A DNA stretch of 64,000 nt from Aradus depressus (GCA_963662175.1 OY759215.1:11149079-11213078), one strand, 5' to 3'. Shown: positions 21,465-32,645, numbered from the stretch's first letter. Notes: generated by a model not told the origin, from the letters alone. Numbers and translations are program-made.

Positions 21465-21945
21465 GTTAGTTATTATGATTCATGCTCAGATGAGATCTAC
21501 TACCAGAACACTCTATCGTCGCTCTGGTGAACATGAGCGTCCCTACAATGGGACTCCTAAATGTTGGTTTACCTGGTTTATTAACCTAGGATGGGCAAGG
21601 TGCCACAGTAGCTCAGTGGTATGCGTGCTTGCTTACTGAGCTTAAAATCGCTGGTTCAAGACTGTGCCAGGCCCTTAGCTTTTTTTTTATCTGTTAGACA
21701 AAAAAAAAAATCTAGCACGTCGTCCTTCGGATGGGATGAAAAAAACTGGATTGTCAAAATTTAACTCGCACAGTAGAATCGGGCTCACATCCACCGCTCT
21801 GGTAGTGGGCGATTTGACCTTGTAGTTAAAGCCATAATAACTAACTAACCTAGGGTAGAGATCTTTAACGAGTATTACAGGCTTAGAATCATCGGTTAAT
21901 GTCCCATCCAAAGAACGGCGTCAAGGTTTTTCACCTCCCAGAAGA
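21465..21945 (-). mobile_element. Rep-A SINE interrupted by another Rep-A SINE
   Basis: Minus-strand SINE pieces at 21465-21596 and 21850-21945 make one copy (tail first, then GTACAGGC-like and GTCCCATCC blocks). TAACCTAGG occurs at 21582-21590 and 21846-21854 around the inserted plus-strand SINE. Confidence 0.8.
21597..21849 (+). mobile_element. Rep-A SINE nested in a minus-strand Rep-A SINE
   Basis: Head GCCACAGTAGCTCAGTGGTA with A and B boxes, T/A-run post-head hairpin (TTTTTTTTATC facing GACAAAAAAAA), shortened body, tail AATAACTAACTA. Confidence 0.88.
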
Positions 21946-22635
21946 AATATATATTAATTCGATTTTAACACAAAATATATTTTGACAACTTCATCAGAGA
22001 GGTATAGAATGAGTTAAAACAACATTTAAAGTTATGATTTATGTTTTACAATACTTAATATTGAAATTTTCGAAATTTCTCAGTAAATTTCTCCAATTAA
22101 TGTAAAGAGATTGTACTATTAACAAAAGAAAACTTATACATTAAATCATCTGGAGGAGACAGTCGCCTCTTTCTGCTATGAATAAAACATAACTCCGGTA
22201 GCTAAAAGAGATTTAAATCTCGTGCCTCCTCTCCACGTCGGATCTTCCCTATAGAGATTCTTGCTCTGATTTATTTATTCTCTGAGATTGTTTTTATATT
22301 TTGGTTAGATTTATGAAACGTCCATATGACACTAAAGAAAATATTTATTGTTTTTATTATTTATTTATTGGATGTGATGAAAGAAGTTATTATACGAAGC
22401 TAGTTGAATTGTAAAATAGGTCGTTACCGAGATCTTTCAATATAAATGTATTTAATTTATTTATTTATTTTAATTCCACAGCAAAACAAAGTATAGAATA
22501 AGTTATGTACTTGGCCAAAAATTGAATGTTTCTCCGGAATTATGAGAGGGGGGGGGGGGGTTAACACAAAAACTGTTATTAAACTGTTCATATGCGATAT
22601 GTTTTGGAACGAGATTAATAATAAAAATAGAAGAC
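21946..22635. other. No gene; AT-rich
   Basis: A G12 run at 22549-22560 is the only marked feature. Confidence 0.45.
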
Positions 22636-22800
22636 GTTGTCTTCTCACTGTTTTATTTGTAACCAGAACCGGTTTTCAACTCAACAGTGTCATCATCTGT
22701 TGCACATCGATAAATAAATACATATAAAATATAAATAATGAAAAGTAACTAGCATTGCTGAGGGGTGGGGATAGCAAGCATCACTCACATTATCTACATA
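22636..22800 (-). repeat. Rep-E arm
   Basis: On the reverse strand: GATGATGACACTGTTGAGTTGAAA-type core (stem GACACT/AGTT partly decayed), ACCGGTTCTGGTT, AATAAAACAGTG. Upstream portion matches the loop side of the 36468 element. Confidence 0.78.
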
Positions 22801-23204
22801 GAAACAACATTCATTCTAAAATAATATAGACGATAACTAAAATAAATATCTACGGTTTTAAGGCTTTAAATTTATACAAATTTTCGAAGATCCCCGAGAG
22901 AGAGATGCGGTAAGATGCATGCCGAAAACTGTCCTAAAATTACTTTTTGTTCCTTTTTTTTTTTTTTTTTTTAGGCGTGATTGATATTCGCGAAGTAGGT
23001 TAGTTCTAAAGAAAAAGTTGTACTCACTAAAATGTTTCTTGTTAAATGTCCACAACATAAAAAATTACTTGAGATTTCAGATAAGACCAATACCAACACT
23101 GTTATAGTGGTCCAAATAATAAACTATACATATGTTTAAATTCAAAATAGTATTTGAATTGCAACGCATGGCAACGAATTCAAAAGTACATTCGTATGAT
23201 TTGT
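22801..23204. other. No recognised feature
   Basis: AT-rich with a T run near 22960; nothing recognised. Confidence 0.45.
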
Positions 23205-23363
23205 GAGGGCACCAGTAGCTCAATGGTTTACTTACTGAGCTAAAGATAGTGGGCTCGTAACCCGGCGGAGACCATTATTTTCTTTTATCTGGGAGGTAAA
23301 ATAAACTTAAGCACGCCGTCCTTCGGATGGGACGTTAAGCGATGGTCCCGAGTCTGTACGATA
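23205..23363 (+). mobile_element. Rep-A SINE, head half
   Basis: GAGGGCACCAGTAGCTCAAT head with a small internal deletion in the D/anticodon region, TTTTATC hairpin, stops after AGTCTGTACGAT. Confidence 0.88.
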
Positions 23364-23987
23364 CGAACTAACTCACATATTATTTGTAGTTTTTTAGTAA
23401 ATGAAATCAAATATAAAGAAAATAAATATGTGATGTGACCACTTTCTTATACAAACCACGTTTTTACAGATTAGCCTCATTCTCAAATTCGATTCAAACA
23501 CATTACTGAGAATTAGAAAGTCCCTCGCAGACTGCTATACCACGAAACATTCTTATCCAGTAATGCCAATTTGGGGGTAAAATTGAGAAGAAGAAAAAGA
23601 TAAATACAAATATTATTCTTGTTTGTTCTGGTTTACTCTCATTTCGAACATTTCCCTGTTGCCAGTGTTGGGGATTTGAAACATTTACCCAAACAAGCCG
23701 CATTTTTAGCGAAGGCGGAAAAGTACTAAGAAAACTCGAAGTGTTTTCGAAGGCGGAATGGAGCTGGTGAGATAGATATCTAAATCGTGCCTTGTTGTAC
23801 TCTCTGTTGGCTAACAAATAGAAGAGGCTTTATCAGAACTACCCTATCTGAGAGGGGTTGAAGCACAATCCCATCCCCCCTTCCTCCCTATAGCAGTCTC
23901 CTGGTCCTTGTATCTCTTCTTACAGAAATACTCTCGTAATCACTGCCCTCAATTATAATAATAATAGTTATTTCTCAAACAAATAAA
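23364..23987. other. No recognised feature
   Basis: A 104-codon reverse frame (23503-23817) contains no recognisable domain; no splice or homology support, so not called. Confidence 0.4.
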
Positions 23988-24145
23988 AAACGTTATCTTC
24001 CCACTGTTTTATTTCTATCAGATCTGTTTTCAAAAGCAACTGCGTTATCATCAGTGGCACATCCCAACCAGTGTTTTATTAGATCTGTCACATATGGAAA
24101 CCGGTTGTGGTTGGGAATAAAACACTGGGAAGGAAGTCTTTCATT
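23988..24145. repeat. Rep-E foldback pair
   Basis: Left arm reversed: CTGATGATAACGC, AGTT, GC-type core then GAAAAC and the ATTTC/TAAAAC box; right arm forward: GAAACCGGTTGTGGTTGGGA with AATAAAACACTGGGAAG. The right arm has lost the CTGATGA part. Confidence 0.78.
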
Positions 24146-24283
24146 CTATAAAAAATTTAGTCTTACAACATCCTTAATATCACATAAGAATATTTATTTC
24201 CCGAGTTGGGCATACGCTTATAAATTAGAATGTGTTTTTTTTAAATTTTATTTTAGTAGTTCAGGATATTACATGATTCGCTT

Positions 24284-24509
24284 CTGGGAAGTGAAAAAAC
24301 TTTGAGAATGCCATCTTTCGACAATGCGAAAGCGATGGTCCCGAGCCTGTACGTTGTCAGGTACTCGTTAAATACCTTCTACCCTTAGTAATTAAAGCTA
24401 GGTAGGCAAACTTTAGGGCTCCCATTGTAGAATCGAGTGAAGGTAAAAGATTGCTCTGGTAGTAGGCGATATGACCTTTTAGTGAAAGCGGAGCTTCAGT
24501 CACACAAAC
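24284..24509 (+). mobile_element. Rep-A SINE, head missing
   Basis: Starts at the CTGGGAAGTGAAAAAAC hairpin loop and continues through GCGATGGTCCCGAGCCTGTA to GTAGTAGGCGATATGACC and a decayed tail. Confidence 0.88.
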
Positions 24510-24828
24510 AAATGTTCATAAAATACATAACTTCTGGTCACCGAAATAGGAAGAAAACCTTTGTATTGTTATCAGGGTTCTAAATAGTGTGTAATTAATT
24601 AGTTAGATGAGATAAAAATAAATTAGGGTCTCCGGTGAGGTAGGACAATGATGGGGTTGTTATTCCATGTCGTAACGGTCGTGATGCACGCCAGATATCT
24701 GTATGTGATTTGCACGCAATCCTTCGGTGTCTGCTCACAAATAGACATTACACGACCAACTTTATATCTGTTACTCAGTCAATGTTCCAAGTAATCTACA
24801 CCGTTACCGATCGTTATATGTTTGCTTT
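24510..24828. other. No recognised feature
   Basis: AT-rich; nothing recognised. Confidence 0.45.
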
Positions 24829-25360
24829 CTAATGACATATATTGACACCTCCAAGGGAGCAAAGCAAGAAAAAGACAAGGATACGCTTAGCCCCCTCGAA
24901 CATAGGCCTTCTCCACCGCGATCTGTCGTGAGCCACTAGGTCAGTCCATCTCAGCCGTGGTCTTCCTTGTGATCTGGCTCTGTGGACCTGAGCATCCATG
25001 ATCCGTCCTATGACTGTCTGTGATCCGCTTCTTCCACATGCCCAGCCCACCACAAGCCCGCTATTTGCTACTACGGTCGGGTATTGCCAGAAGATGTCCC
25101 TCACCCCCCTGTTTGTTCTGATCCTCTCCTCCTGGGTTTCTCTATCTTTGATCAGAACTACTACTTTGCTCAGTACATTATTTTTAAACACCTGGAAAAG
25201 CTTCTCCAGATCTGAGGGTCCAAGTCTCACATCTATAAATCAGGACTGGCTTTGTCAGCTAGGAGCTGTAGAGCCTATGCTTTAAGTTCTTAGAAAGGAC
25301 TCTGGACCCTAGTAGCTTGATGACAGAGAAGTACGGTTGAGGCTGCAGAAGTCTTTTGTC
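24829..25360 (-). pseudogene. RTE/R4-like LINE, C-terminal RT fragment with frameshifts
   Basis: The reverse strand reads, in changing frames, KRLLQPQPYFSVIKLLGS, SKNLKHRLYSS, stop, LTKPVLIYRCETWTL, then GRPRLRWTDLVAHD-type. The order (thumb, VL.Y..ETWTL, WLGHV-like region, GRPR..W.D) is that of RTE/R4-type endonuclease-reverse transcriptases. Frame changes and an in-frame stop make it dead; polymerase motifs lie outside the fragment. Clade assignment is tentative. Confidence 0.8.
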
Positions 25361-26460
25361 CACCTCCTCCAACATCCAGTTGATTCAAGTTCTTGTAGAT
25401 ATTAACCTGCAGACCTACTCTACCGCTCTGCCAAAGTAATGTCCCCCTGTCTATAAAGGTTTTTCTCAATCGTTTTTGAGTTAGAGCGCACAAAAATTTG
25501 ATCAAAACGTTGTTAAAAACTCGATCTCGACTTTTCGCACTATTACAAAATATCCTGCTCAATAGTCATATTACTATATTATACTAAAGGTAAAACAGCT
25601 TAAGTACATATATTTTTTAATTCACTATATTCACTTTTTTATAGGAAAAGGAAGAGTCTAAAGCAAGAAATGTCAGTTTAGTTTCAGTAATGCAGGATAT
25701 CTTTCCCAAAAGTTGTGTCAAAGTCTCGTACTTAAGTAACGTTATGTTTTTACCAGCCTAGGTTGGAAGTGTTATTGCACAAAAATGTTAGTGTCTTCAC
25801 ATTTTAAATAGTTAATCTGTTCCACTAACAACACAATTTTGCGTCTACATCCTGATATTAAATTCCCTGTAAAATAATTCAGGTGAAATAAGAATGTTGA
25901 TGTACATCGAATATACAAGCCCCCCCAGGAGGGTGAATAAATTAATTATAGAAGTCTGTTTTAATTAGTACAGCCAATTAATCACTAACATGACAGGGGG
26001 AAGTTGGTGTAAGCTTAGGGCTGTAGATAAATTAAGACATTGTGGCAGATGTATTGTGAGCAAGCCCGACTGCGAATAATTACAGTGAGAAGAAGAAGAA
26101 TAAAAGTTGAATTCTGGCGCATGGATTAATGGGTAAAGACTTTGAACTCTGGTCCTCGTACAATGGAGGAATGTTCTGAGTCAGCCGTCTTTAACAAATA
26201 TCTCCTTTTAGATGTCCCTTGTTTGTCTAACGGCCCTTAGTTGTTTCTTTGGAGGGCTCGTTCTGTCAAATTTGATAACGAAATTCGCAGGGACGAAATT
26301 AGTGTTCGTTGGGGAGGGGTATGTTACAGAAATACTTAGATAAAAAATATTTAATGTAAACATATTCACATTACATTGATAGACAATATGTTATGAGCAA
26401 ACATTTAAACCAGAAAACTACTAAAAAAAAGTATACTATGTAAGTATATATAAAAAAAAA
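25361..26460. other. No gene; AT-rich
   Basis: A reverse frame 25290-25562 overlaps the LINE remnant but has no recognisable motif. Otherwise unassigned DNA. Confidence 0.4.
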
Positions 26461-26640
26461 AAAAAAGTGTATAAATACCTTGGGTAAATGGTAAATGTAA
26501 TCTTTTAATGTGTTTCTCCACGGGCAAATAGTGGTTACCGGTTATCCAAGTAAACTAAATAACATATATTTTCTTAAAGAATTAAATTAGAGGTGAGTAA
26601 TTTAAATAAAAATTGGTACTGATATCTAAAATGTATTTAC
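26461..26640 (-). repeat. Rep-D repeat
   Basis: Reverse-complement partner of 15283-15452, with an A run at its 26451-26465 edge corresponding to the T run at 15449-15462. Confidence 0.8.
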
Positions 26641-26985
26641 AAGTTTATTTTGACGAAATAAGTATTTTTTATAAAGAAATTTTTAGTGTTTTTTTTTATA
26701 AATATGAAGTATAATTATTCGTTATTCTTTAATGCAATGGAAATTTATATTTACTTGAGAGTGTCTGTTAAGAGAAGTCACTGGAAGAATAATATTTTAG
26801 TGAATTATCAAACTGAAGGAAGAAAATATCTTGTTGCATATTTAAATCCTTAATTTTGAAGAGTAGGCAACCCGTCATATCAGTCTTATTCTAACTAACT
26901 TGAGAAATGCAGGCACTTTGTAATAAAACGAAATTTTTTTTTTTTTAAACATTTCTATTTAAATTCCAAAAAAATAATAAATTGA
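26641..26985. other. No recognised feature
   Basis: AT-rich; nothing recognised. Confidence 0.45.
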
Positions 26986-27119
26986 GACCATTCGAAGGAC
27001 AGCGTGCTTAAGTTTTTTTCCCCTTCCTGATAAAATAAACTATGGGCCTCAGTCAGTTTTCGAACCCGCATTCCTGAGCTCAGTAAGCAATTACGCATAC
27101 CACTGAGCTAACGGCACCC
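26986..27119 (-). mobile_element. Rep-A SINE, head half
   Basis: ACCATTCGAAGGACAGCGTG through TTCGAACCCG to CTGAGCTAACGGCACCCT; tail half absent. Confidence 0.9.
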
Positions 27120-27879
27120 TTGAATTTGATTGTTCTGAAAAATTATCTTTTCTTTTTCCAATAACAGTGCAAAACTAAAATTAAATATACAATTATTACA
27201 TTATAAATTAATTTCTATGTGATGTGCATGCAATAATGTTTGTGTATTTAACAAAATGATGACATCATGAGAACAAATATTATTAAAATCAGAAGCTTTT
27301 ATTATATTTAAAATAACTAAATGAATAACAATGAAGATATAAATTGAAATTATAACGAAATAAAAATTAAAAATGTAATAGTGATAATTAAATTGACTAC
27401 GATTAATTAAATCTGTAATAAAAATAACCATCACATAAAATGCAGTTGTGAAAACAGAACTGGTTCCAAGTTGTTATCAAAGAGGAGTTGTTGAAAAAAT
27501 GTTGTCATTCATATAATTGTTATTTTTAGTTGTTATATTTATTTCCTACTCATTTAGTTATTTTAATTGTATTATTGTTCTCGTGATATCAGTTATCATT
27601 TTGTTAAATACGCCATTATCATTTCGAAATGGCTATATACAATTATTTTGGAATTAATCATTATTTTTGAGTATTGTTGTCGGAATTAATGTATAGAAAT
27701 CATCGTGAAATTTCCACATAGGCAATTTTTGAATAAATAGATACATAAAGATGTTTATAAAAAAATATATATATTTATATATATAAATAAATATAAAATG
27801 TACAGAAAATAAACAATATATAAATATAATACATAAAAATATATAAACAATACATCATTAGACAATAAATAAATACAGA
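27120..27879. other. No gene; AT-rich
   Basis: Very AT-rich with small reverse ORFs of biased composition; no function recognised. Confidence 0.45.
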
Positions 27880-28068
27880 TCAGTCCTACATATTTAATTT
27901 TTTACTACAACTAGTTTCGTGAATCTGACATCTTCAGGTGGTAAATATTATTATATCTAAAGAACTGGACAGATATCTATCAGGGACCAGCTGGACACAC
28001 CACCTGAAGATATCAGATTGATGAAACTAGTTGTGGTAAAAAATAAAATATGTTGGACTGATACATCT
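27880..28068. repeat. Rep-I foldback with about 60-bp arms
   Basis: Left arm (27880-27945) and right arm (28000-28068) are near-complementary. Each arm, read outward, has CCTGAAGAT, a short stem (ATCA/GAT/TGAT in the right arm), GAAACTAGT and an AATAAAAT box, the same layout as Rep-E and Rep-F but with different sequence. Confidence 0.85.
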
Positions 28069-28369
28069 GTATTAATTATTTAACAAGTAAGTCACACTAC
28101 ATCCGCGAAAAATCATTAGACAATGGTTGGATCCATTTGGATCAGAACGTTTCCTTACTGCCGCCAGTATGGTTATTATTAGTATTATGCTTAGGAGGTA
28201 TTTTTTTAAAAAAAATGTATAGTAAAGAATAGACACACACATTTTTGAGAAATAACTAAAAGTACACACATAAAATAAACAAAAAAGTAAAAATGAACAA
28301 AAAATAACTAAAATGCATCTCAAACTTTTTAACTACAATTAAATTCTTGTACAAGTCGTTGTCTAAACT

Positions 28370-28535
28370 ATGCTGGATGTCGATGCACACTCAACGTAAA
28401 GATATAATGCATCCCAGTTCTCCCAATTCAGCACTGCTAGCCACTCATTGTAATTGAGAATTTTCTTTTTGAAGAATTTAATACGAAATTCCTGGAGTAT
28501 GGGACATTCTTCCAAGAAGTGTTTTATCCTTATGA
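28370..28535 (-). pseudogene. LINE C-terminal fragment (unclassified)
   Basis: The reverse strand reads IKHFLEECPILQEF, IKFFKKKILNYNEW and WENWDALYLYVE without interruption. The KHFLEECP type of motif is the cysteine/histidine tail found after the RNase H or RT region of many LINEs. It is short and isolated. Confidence 0.6.
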
Positions 28536-29087
28536 AGATTACACAATAGGTATTTATGTATATTCCTGAATATTCTCTAGCATTTGTTAAATCAAAATGA
28601 AATTGCGGAGGGAATAAATAAATTAATGCTAGATCTATGTTTTAGTTATTTAGAGCCTATTAATCAGTAGAATGACGAGGAGTGGGTTTATGTATGTAGA
28701 TAAATTTGACCTTTGTGACAGCAACGTTGTGTGCACCGGCTTTGTGTAATAATGATGGCTGGTATTACATAATAATTGCAAATATTGTTTGACAAAACAA
28801 TTAAATTGTTACGTATGTATTTATATTTGCTTCTCATTTACATAAAAAAAATATACTTTTTTTTCAGTTCATCGCATTTTAAGTATAAAGTTTTCAATGT
28901 ACAAATAGACAAAAAAAAATAATGTGTATTATCTTTTTGTTTGTTAAAACAAATGAAAATGTTACTCAAACCGATCTATCTGGTAGATTTACGCCAGAAT
29001 AACGCCTGCTTTGATACGAATTTTAATATCGAAAGTAGTTCAATTAGGCAACTGTGTAGATTTATAAAAAAATAAATATATGTAATT
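28536..29087. other. No recognised feature
   Basis: AT-rich; nothing recognised. Confidence 0.45.
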
Positions 29088-29411
29088 ATGACTCATGCCC
29101 AGGTTAACTACAAGATCATATCGCCTACTATCAGAGCAATATTTCGTCACTCTGGTGGACAAGGGCCCGACTCTATTGTGGGAGTTAAATTTTAATAATC
29201 CAGTTTTCTTCTGCCTAGGGTAGGTTTGCTTAACGCGTTCCTTACATCGCTCAGACTCGAGACCATAGCTTAACACCCATCTGATGGACGGAGTGCTCAA
29301 GCTTTATATACTTCTCAGATAAAAGACAACGGCATCGCCTAGGCCGAATTCCGAACCCGCTATCTTGAGGTCAGTAGGCACGCACGCTATCTCTGAGCTA
29401 TCGACATCCTC
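29088..29411 (-). mobile_element. Rep-A SINE, nearly complete
   Basis: Tail TTATGACTCATGCCC, body with CTCTGGTGGACA and ACATCGCTCAGAC, head CTGAGCTATCGACATCCT; several small deletions. Confidence 0.9.
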
Positions 29412-29674
29412 ACTCGTGTTATTGCATTGTCATGTCCAATCTGTTAATCCACTTTTCTCAATTCGCAATGTTTAAAGAAAACGGAAGATATAAAAACCAT
29501 GTTAGTTACTGGAAGGAAGTTAGTAATGTTAGCCAAGCTGTGAGTGGGGTGCATTAATAATAATCATTATTTCCGTTAAACCATAACATGGTAATAGGAT
29601 ACGTCATATGAATATCTACAAAAAAAAATCCTTTTCCTCTAACATAAACGTTTTTAGTTGAAATTTAAATTTTC
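29412..29674. other. Rep-J piece and AT-rich DNA
   Basis: 29558-29620 carries AATAATAATC, then ATTTCCGTTAAACCATAACA, TGGTAATAGGATACGTCAT, shared with 36360-36440 and (reverse) 48957-49012. A reverse copy of TTTATGTTAGAGGAAA lies near 29640. Confidence 0.55.
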
Positions 29675-30030
29675 TTATGTTTCTACTGTCTTCAAGAAGT
29701 GGGGAAGGGCATTAAAGAAATTAATTCCTTTATGAGTTACACTTTTTTCAAAAAGAGAAGAGCAATGTTTGGTTATTCGAAAATCATCTTTTTTCCTGGT
29801 ATCGTAATCATGACTAGAATTGTTAAGAGGGAAAATATTTTTATTTTTCCTAATAACCTTCAAGTTTCAAATATTAACAGCGCAAGCAAAGGCAGGATTT
29901 AAAGTTTTTTTAAATATTTCTCTGCAGCTTGTACTTTGAGTAATATTATTTATTATTCTAAGTGCTTTCTTTGGATGTCTAAAAATATTAATATTCGAGC
30001 TACAAGCTCCCCAATGTATTAAACCGTATT
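29675..30030 (-). pseudogene. Non-LTR RT C-terminal fragment
   Basis: Reverse strand: YGLIHWGACSSN, HPKKALRIINN, then after a frame change HDYDTRKKDDFRI, LFEKSVTHKGINFFNALP. This is the usual end of several insect LINE reverse transcriptases (Y..HW.., HDY.TR...., G...FN.LP). One frame change near 29865; catalytic core absent. Its upstream edge meets the 33-bp minisatellite. Confidence 0.8.
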
Positions 30031-30034
30031 TGAT

Positions 30035-30125
30035 TAAAGCTGGGGTGTCCGCCGTTGAAAGACATATACTAGCTGTGGTGACCGCTGCAGAGCAGATACT
30101 AGCTGGGGTGTCTACCGTTGAAGGA
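30035..30125 (-). repeat. 33-bp minisatellite, inverted block
   Basis: About 2.7 units in the opposite direction to the array at 30333-30810. Read in reverse, 11-residue repeats such as VDTPASICSAA and VTTASICLSTA. Confidence 0.85.
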
Positions 30126-30284
30126 CTATTCAACTCTTTATTCCATTTGAATCATTGAAGACTGTAATACCATGAATGTACTGTTGAAGAATTGAATAAA
30201 ATTCGAATGAGAAATATTAGGAGAAAAAGTCAAAGTTCCCCGGGCAACACCGGGTATTACTGCTAGTATATATTATCATATAAT

Positions 30285-30325
30285 TTTGAGCTCAGTAAGC
30301 AAGCATGCTAAGCTCTGAGGTAGAT
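30285..30325 (-). mobile_element. Rep-A SINE head fragment
   Basis: TTGAGCTCAGTAAGCAAGCA only, directly before the minisatellite. Confidence 0.65.
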
Positions 30326-30332
30326 GCAAATG

Positions 30333-30810
30333 GTCACACAGGTGACCACAGCTAGTATCTGCTTTGCAGCGGCGGACACCCCCGCTAGAAAGTGCTTGGG
30401 ACCGCTGGGCACCAGAGCTGGTATTTACGGAACAACGGTGGACACCCCAGTTAATATGTGCTTGGCACCGCTGCGCACCTCAGCTTGTATGTGCGTTGTA
30501 ACGGAGGATACCCAAGTTAGAAACTGCTTAGCAGTGCTGGTGACCACAGCTAGTATAACACTCTTCACCCAGGTATTTGAGCATAGCAATAGTGGTCACT
30601 CGAGCTAGTATTAACCGTGCAACGGTCGACGCCCAGGCTAGTAACTGCTTGGGAACGCTGGGCACCACAACTAGAATGTGTCTTTCAACAGTGTACTGCA
30701 GAGCTAATACGTACTTAGGAACGCGTTGACCACAGCATTATTGCAACGGTGGCTAGTTTTAACCGTGCAACCGTTGTTGCCCCAGCTAGTGCGTGCTTAG
30801 GAACCTCAAT
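30333..30810 (+). repeat. 33-bp minisatellite
   Basis: Roughly 14 diverged units around GCTAGTATGTGCTTGGCACC, CGCTGGGCACCAC. The 33-bp period keeps frames open, giving 11-residue repeats (DTPARKCLGPL, DTPVNMCLAPL); this is a by-product rather than a gene. Confidence 0.88.
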
Positions 30811-31350
30811 AAAATTCAGGAGCCCATGTCTATTTGACTTTAATGAATGCTACATTTAAAATAGTGCTTTCAACATTTAAGCGGATTTTCGGACTTCAAC
30901 TAAAGTTTTCAACTCTGATGTCACAATGTGAGATCACCTAAGTTAGCTCCATGGGATGTTAGTCATGACTGGACTCCAATTATTTAAACATGGATCTACC
31001 ATTAATTTATTCATCTCCTGAGTGATTTTACATTGATTTAATAAATTCCAGTGGATATTCAGAAAGGGCTTACACATAACATTTTGTTGACCTTAATTTT
31101 ATCCAGATAACAAACGAACGGTCAATAATAATATTTCATCGTTCCGAATGAATTCCAAAATTAACAATTGTATGGTCCCGCCATTTTTAATGTGAATACC
31201 TTTTGATCCCCTTAATGAAATGTATTAAATACAGGCTTTATATATCCAAGTTCAGATTACTCTAATAAAATATATTTTAATAATGCATTGTTAGGCAATC
31301 GCTCCCCGAAAATTTAGTTGTCATTTGTTGAATAATGTATCGTGAAATAG
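30811..31350. other. No recognised feature
   Basis: AT-rich; nothing recognised. Confidence 0.45.
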
Positions 31351-31448
31351 GAGGGCGCCACTAGCTCACAGGTAGCGTACTTGATTACTGAGCTCAACAT
31401 TGCGGGTTCCGGCCGAGATTTTTTACTTAAGAGGTGAAAAAATCTTGA
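31351..31448 (+). mobile_element. Rep-A SINE, head piece
   Basis: GAGGGCGCCACTAGCTCACAGG head to the AAAAAATCTTGAGCA end of the first hairpin, where it meets an opposed copy. Confidence 0.85.
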
Positions 31449-31670
31449 GCAGTGGACATGAGTCCGACTCTACTATGGGAGTCCTAAATGTTGTCTACCT
31501 AGGTTTATTCACCTATGGTAGTGGTCTTTAATGAGTGCCTGACATGAAGGGGGACCATCGCATAACGCCCCATCGAAAGGACGGCGTTCTCAAGGTTTTT
31601 AACCTCTTAGATAAAAAATTTAAGGCCATCGGCCGGGTTCCGACCCCGCGATCTTGAGAAGGCTAGCAAG
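31449..31670 (-). mobile_element. Rep-A SINE, opposed to the preceding copy
   Basis: Begins at GTGGACATGAGTCCGACTC and ends in a head with TTCCGACCCCGCGATCTTGAG. With 31351-31448 it forms a large SINE palindrome. Confidence 0.88.
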
Positions 31671-31839
31671 TTAGCTGTTTGAGCACACGACAACATTTCC
31701 CATAATTTGTCAACTAATCCAAAATCAGCTCCTTAAAAATTAGTCTCAGAATCATCCCAAACAAAACCCTCTGAAAACTCCCCTAATTATGGCCGAATTT
31801 CTCAAGGACATCCCAGTTTAACGAAACATTTTTTACTTT

Positions 31840-31938
31840 CCCAGCTATAAGAAGTATGGGGGAAGTTATGTAATGGGTTAAAAATTCGATGCGGAGTTTT
31901 CAACGGAATTTCAGGATTTCCGAGCTCTAAATTCCTAA

Positions 31939-31985
<47 letters not shown>
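31840..31985 (+). repeat. Rep-B 5' end with expanded A tract
   Basis: TTTCCCAGCTATAAGAAGTA, TGGGGGAAGTTATGTAATGG, then the normally short A run before the TCTGTC block has grown to 44 A (31942-31985). Confidence 0.8.
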
Positions 31986-31989
<4 letters not shown>

Positions 31990-31995
31990 TTATCC

Positions 31996-32350
31996 GACAA
32001 AACTTGTCCGTCTCCTCATTTCGACTGATAATGGGAAGCGTGCCACGAGGTTTTTATCTATACACCTCAGACATGCCCACCTCCTTTCACACAATGACAT
32101 CAACATACGCCGATAACATCGTCATCTTAGCAGTGACTCAACTACACGCACAACTACATGGCACATTAACATTACACCATCTCATGTCATTCGTAGCCTG
32201 GTGTCTTAATTGGATGATCTTTCTCAAATTAAAACCTGGGGTGGAGCATGTATGATAATAATCTGCACACACCGGCGAGAAACATACCACACCGATATTG
32301 GCAACAACAAGTCTCCTCTCAATCCTCTTATCCACCATGTAATGAATGTA
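31996..32350 (+). pseudogene. Jockey-type RT fragment
   Basis: Forward reading gives a GSVPRG-like block, LYTSDMPTS, TYADNIVILA, then LMSFVAWCLNWMI, and after a frame change IIICTHRRETYHTDI. These are the polymerase palm motifs of jockey elements: VPQG, YTSDMP, YADD. The YADD box is YADN here, so a catalytic aspartate is lost. It sits between two Rep-B pieces. Confidence 0.85.
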
Positions 32351-32354
32351 TTGA

Positions 32355-32645
32355 AACAAAATTTCAAATTTGAGTTTAAAACCCCATAAGGACAACACAT
32401 CAAATTTCAGCAGAATCGGCTGAAGGGAAGAGAGATCAAAAGTTGGCTCAATTCAAAAAACCTAAAAACTTCCGATGTTATAAATTTATCGACAGAAAAT
32501 TTAATATGAGGATTTAGGAGCTCTTATGTGCCAACTATTGAATACTAGCGCAAAAGGTTGACTGGTTTTGGAAGTGGAGCGAAAAATTATTTGATTAATT
32601 TGTTCTGCGGAAGTGATTCACCGACGAAAAATGTTTTTCGTGTTT
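32355..32645 (+). repeat. Rep-B 3' part
   Basis: ACCCCATAAGGACAACAC, AATCGGCTGAAGGGAAG, then a second module and the terminal GTTCTGCGGAAGTGATTCAC block; continues the copy begun at 31840. Confidence 0.82.

Noticed and set aside
23503..23817. 104-codon reverse ORF as a gene
   Set aside because: No domain, no splice context, biased composition; chance frame is likely.
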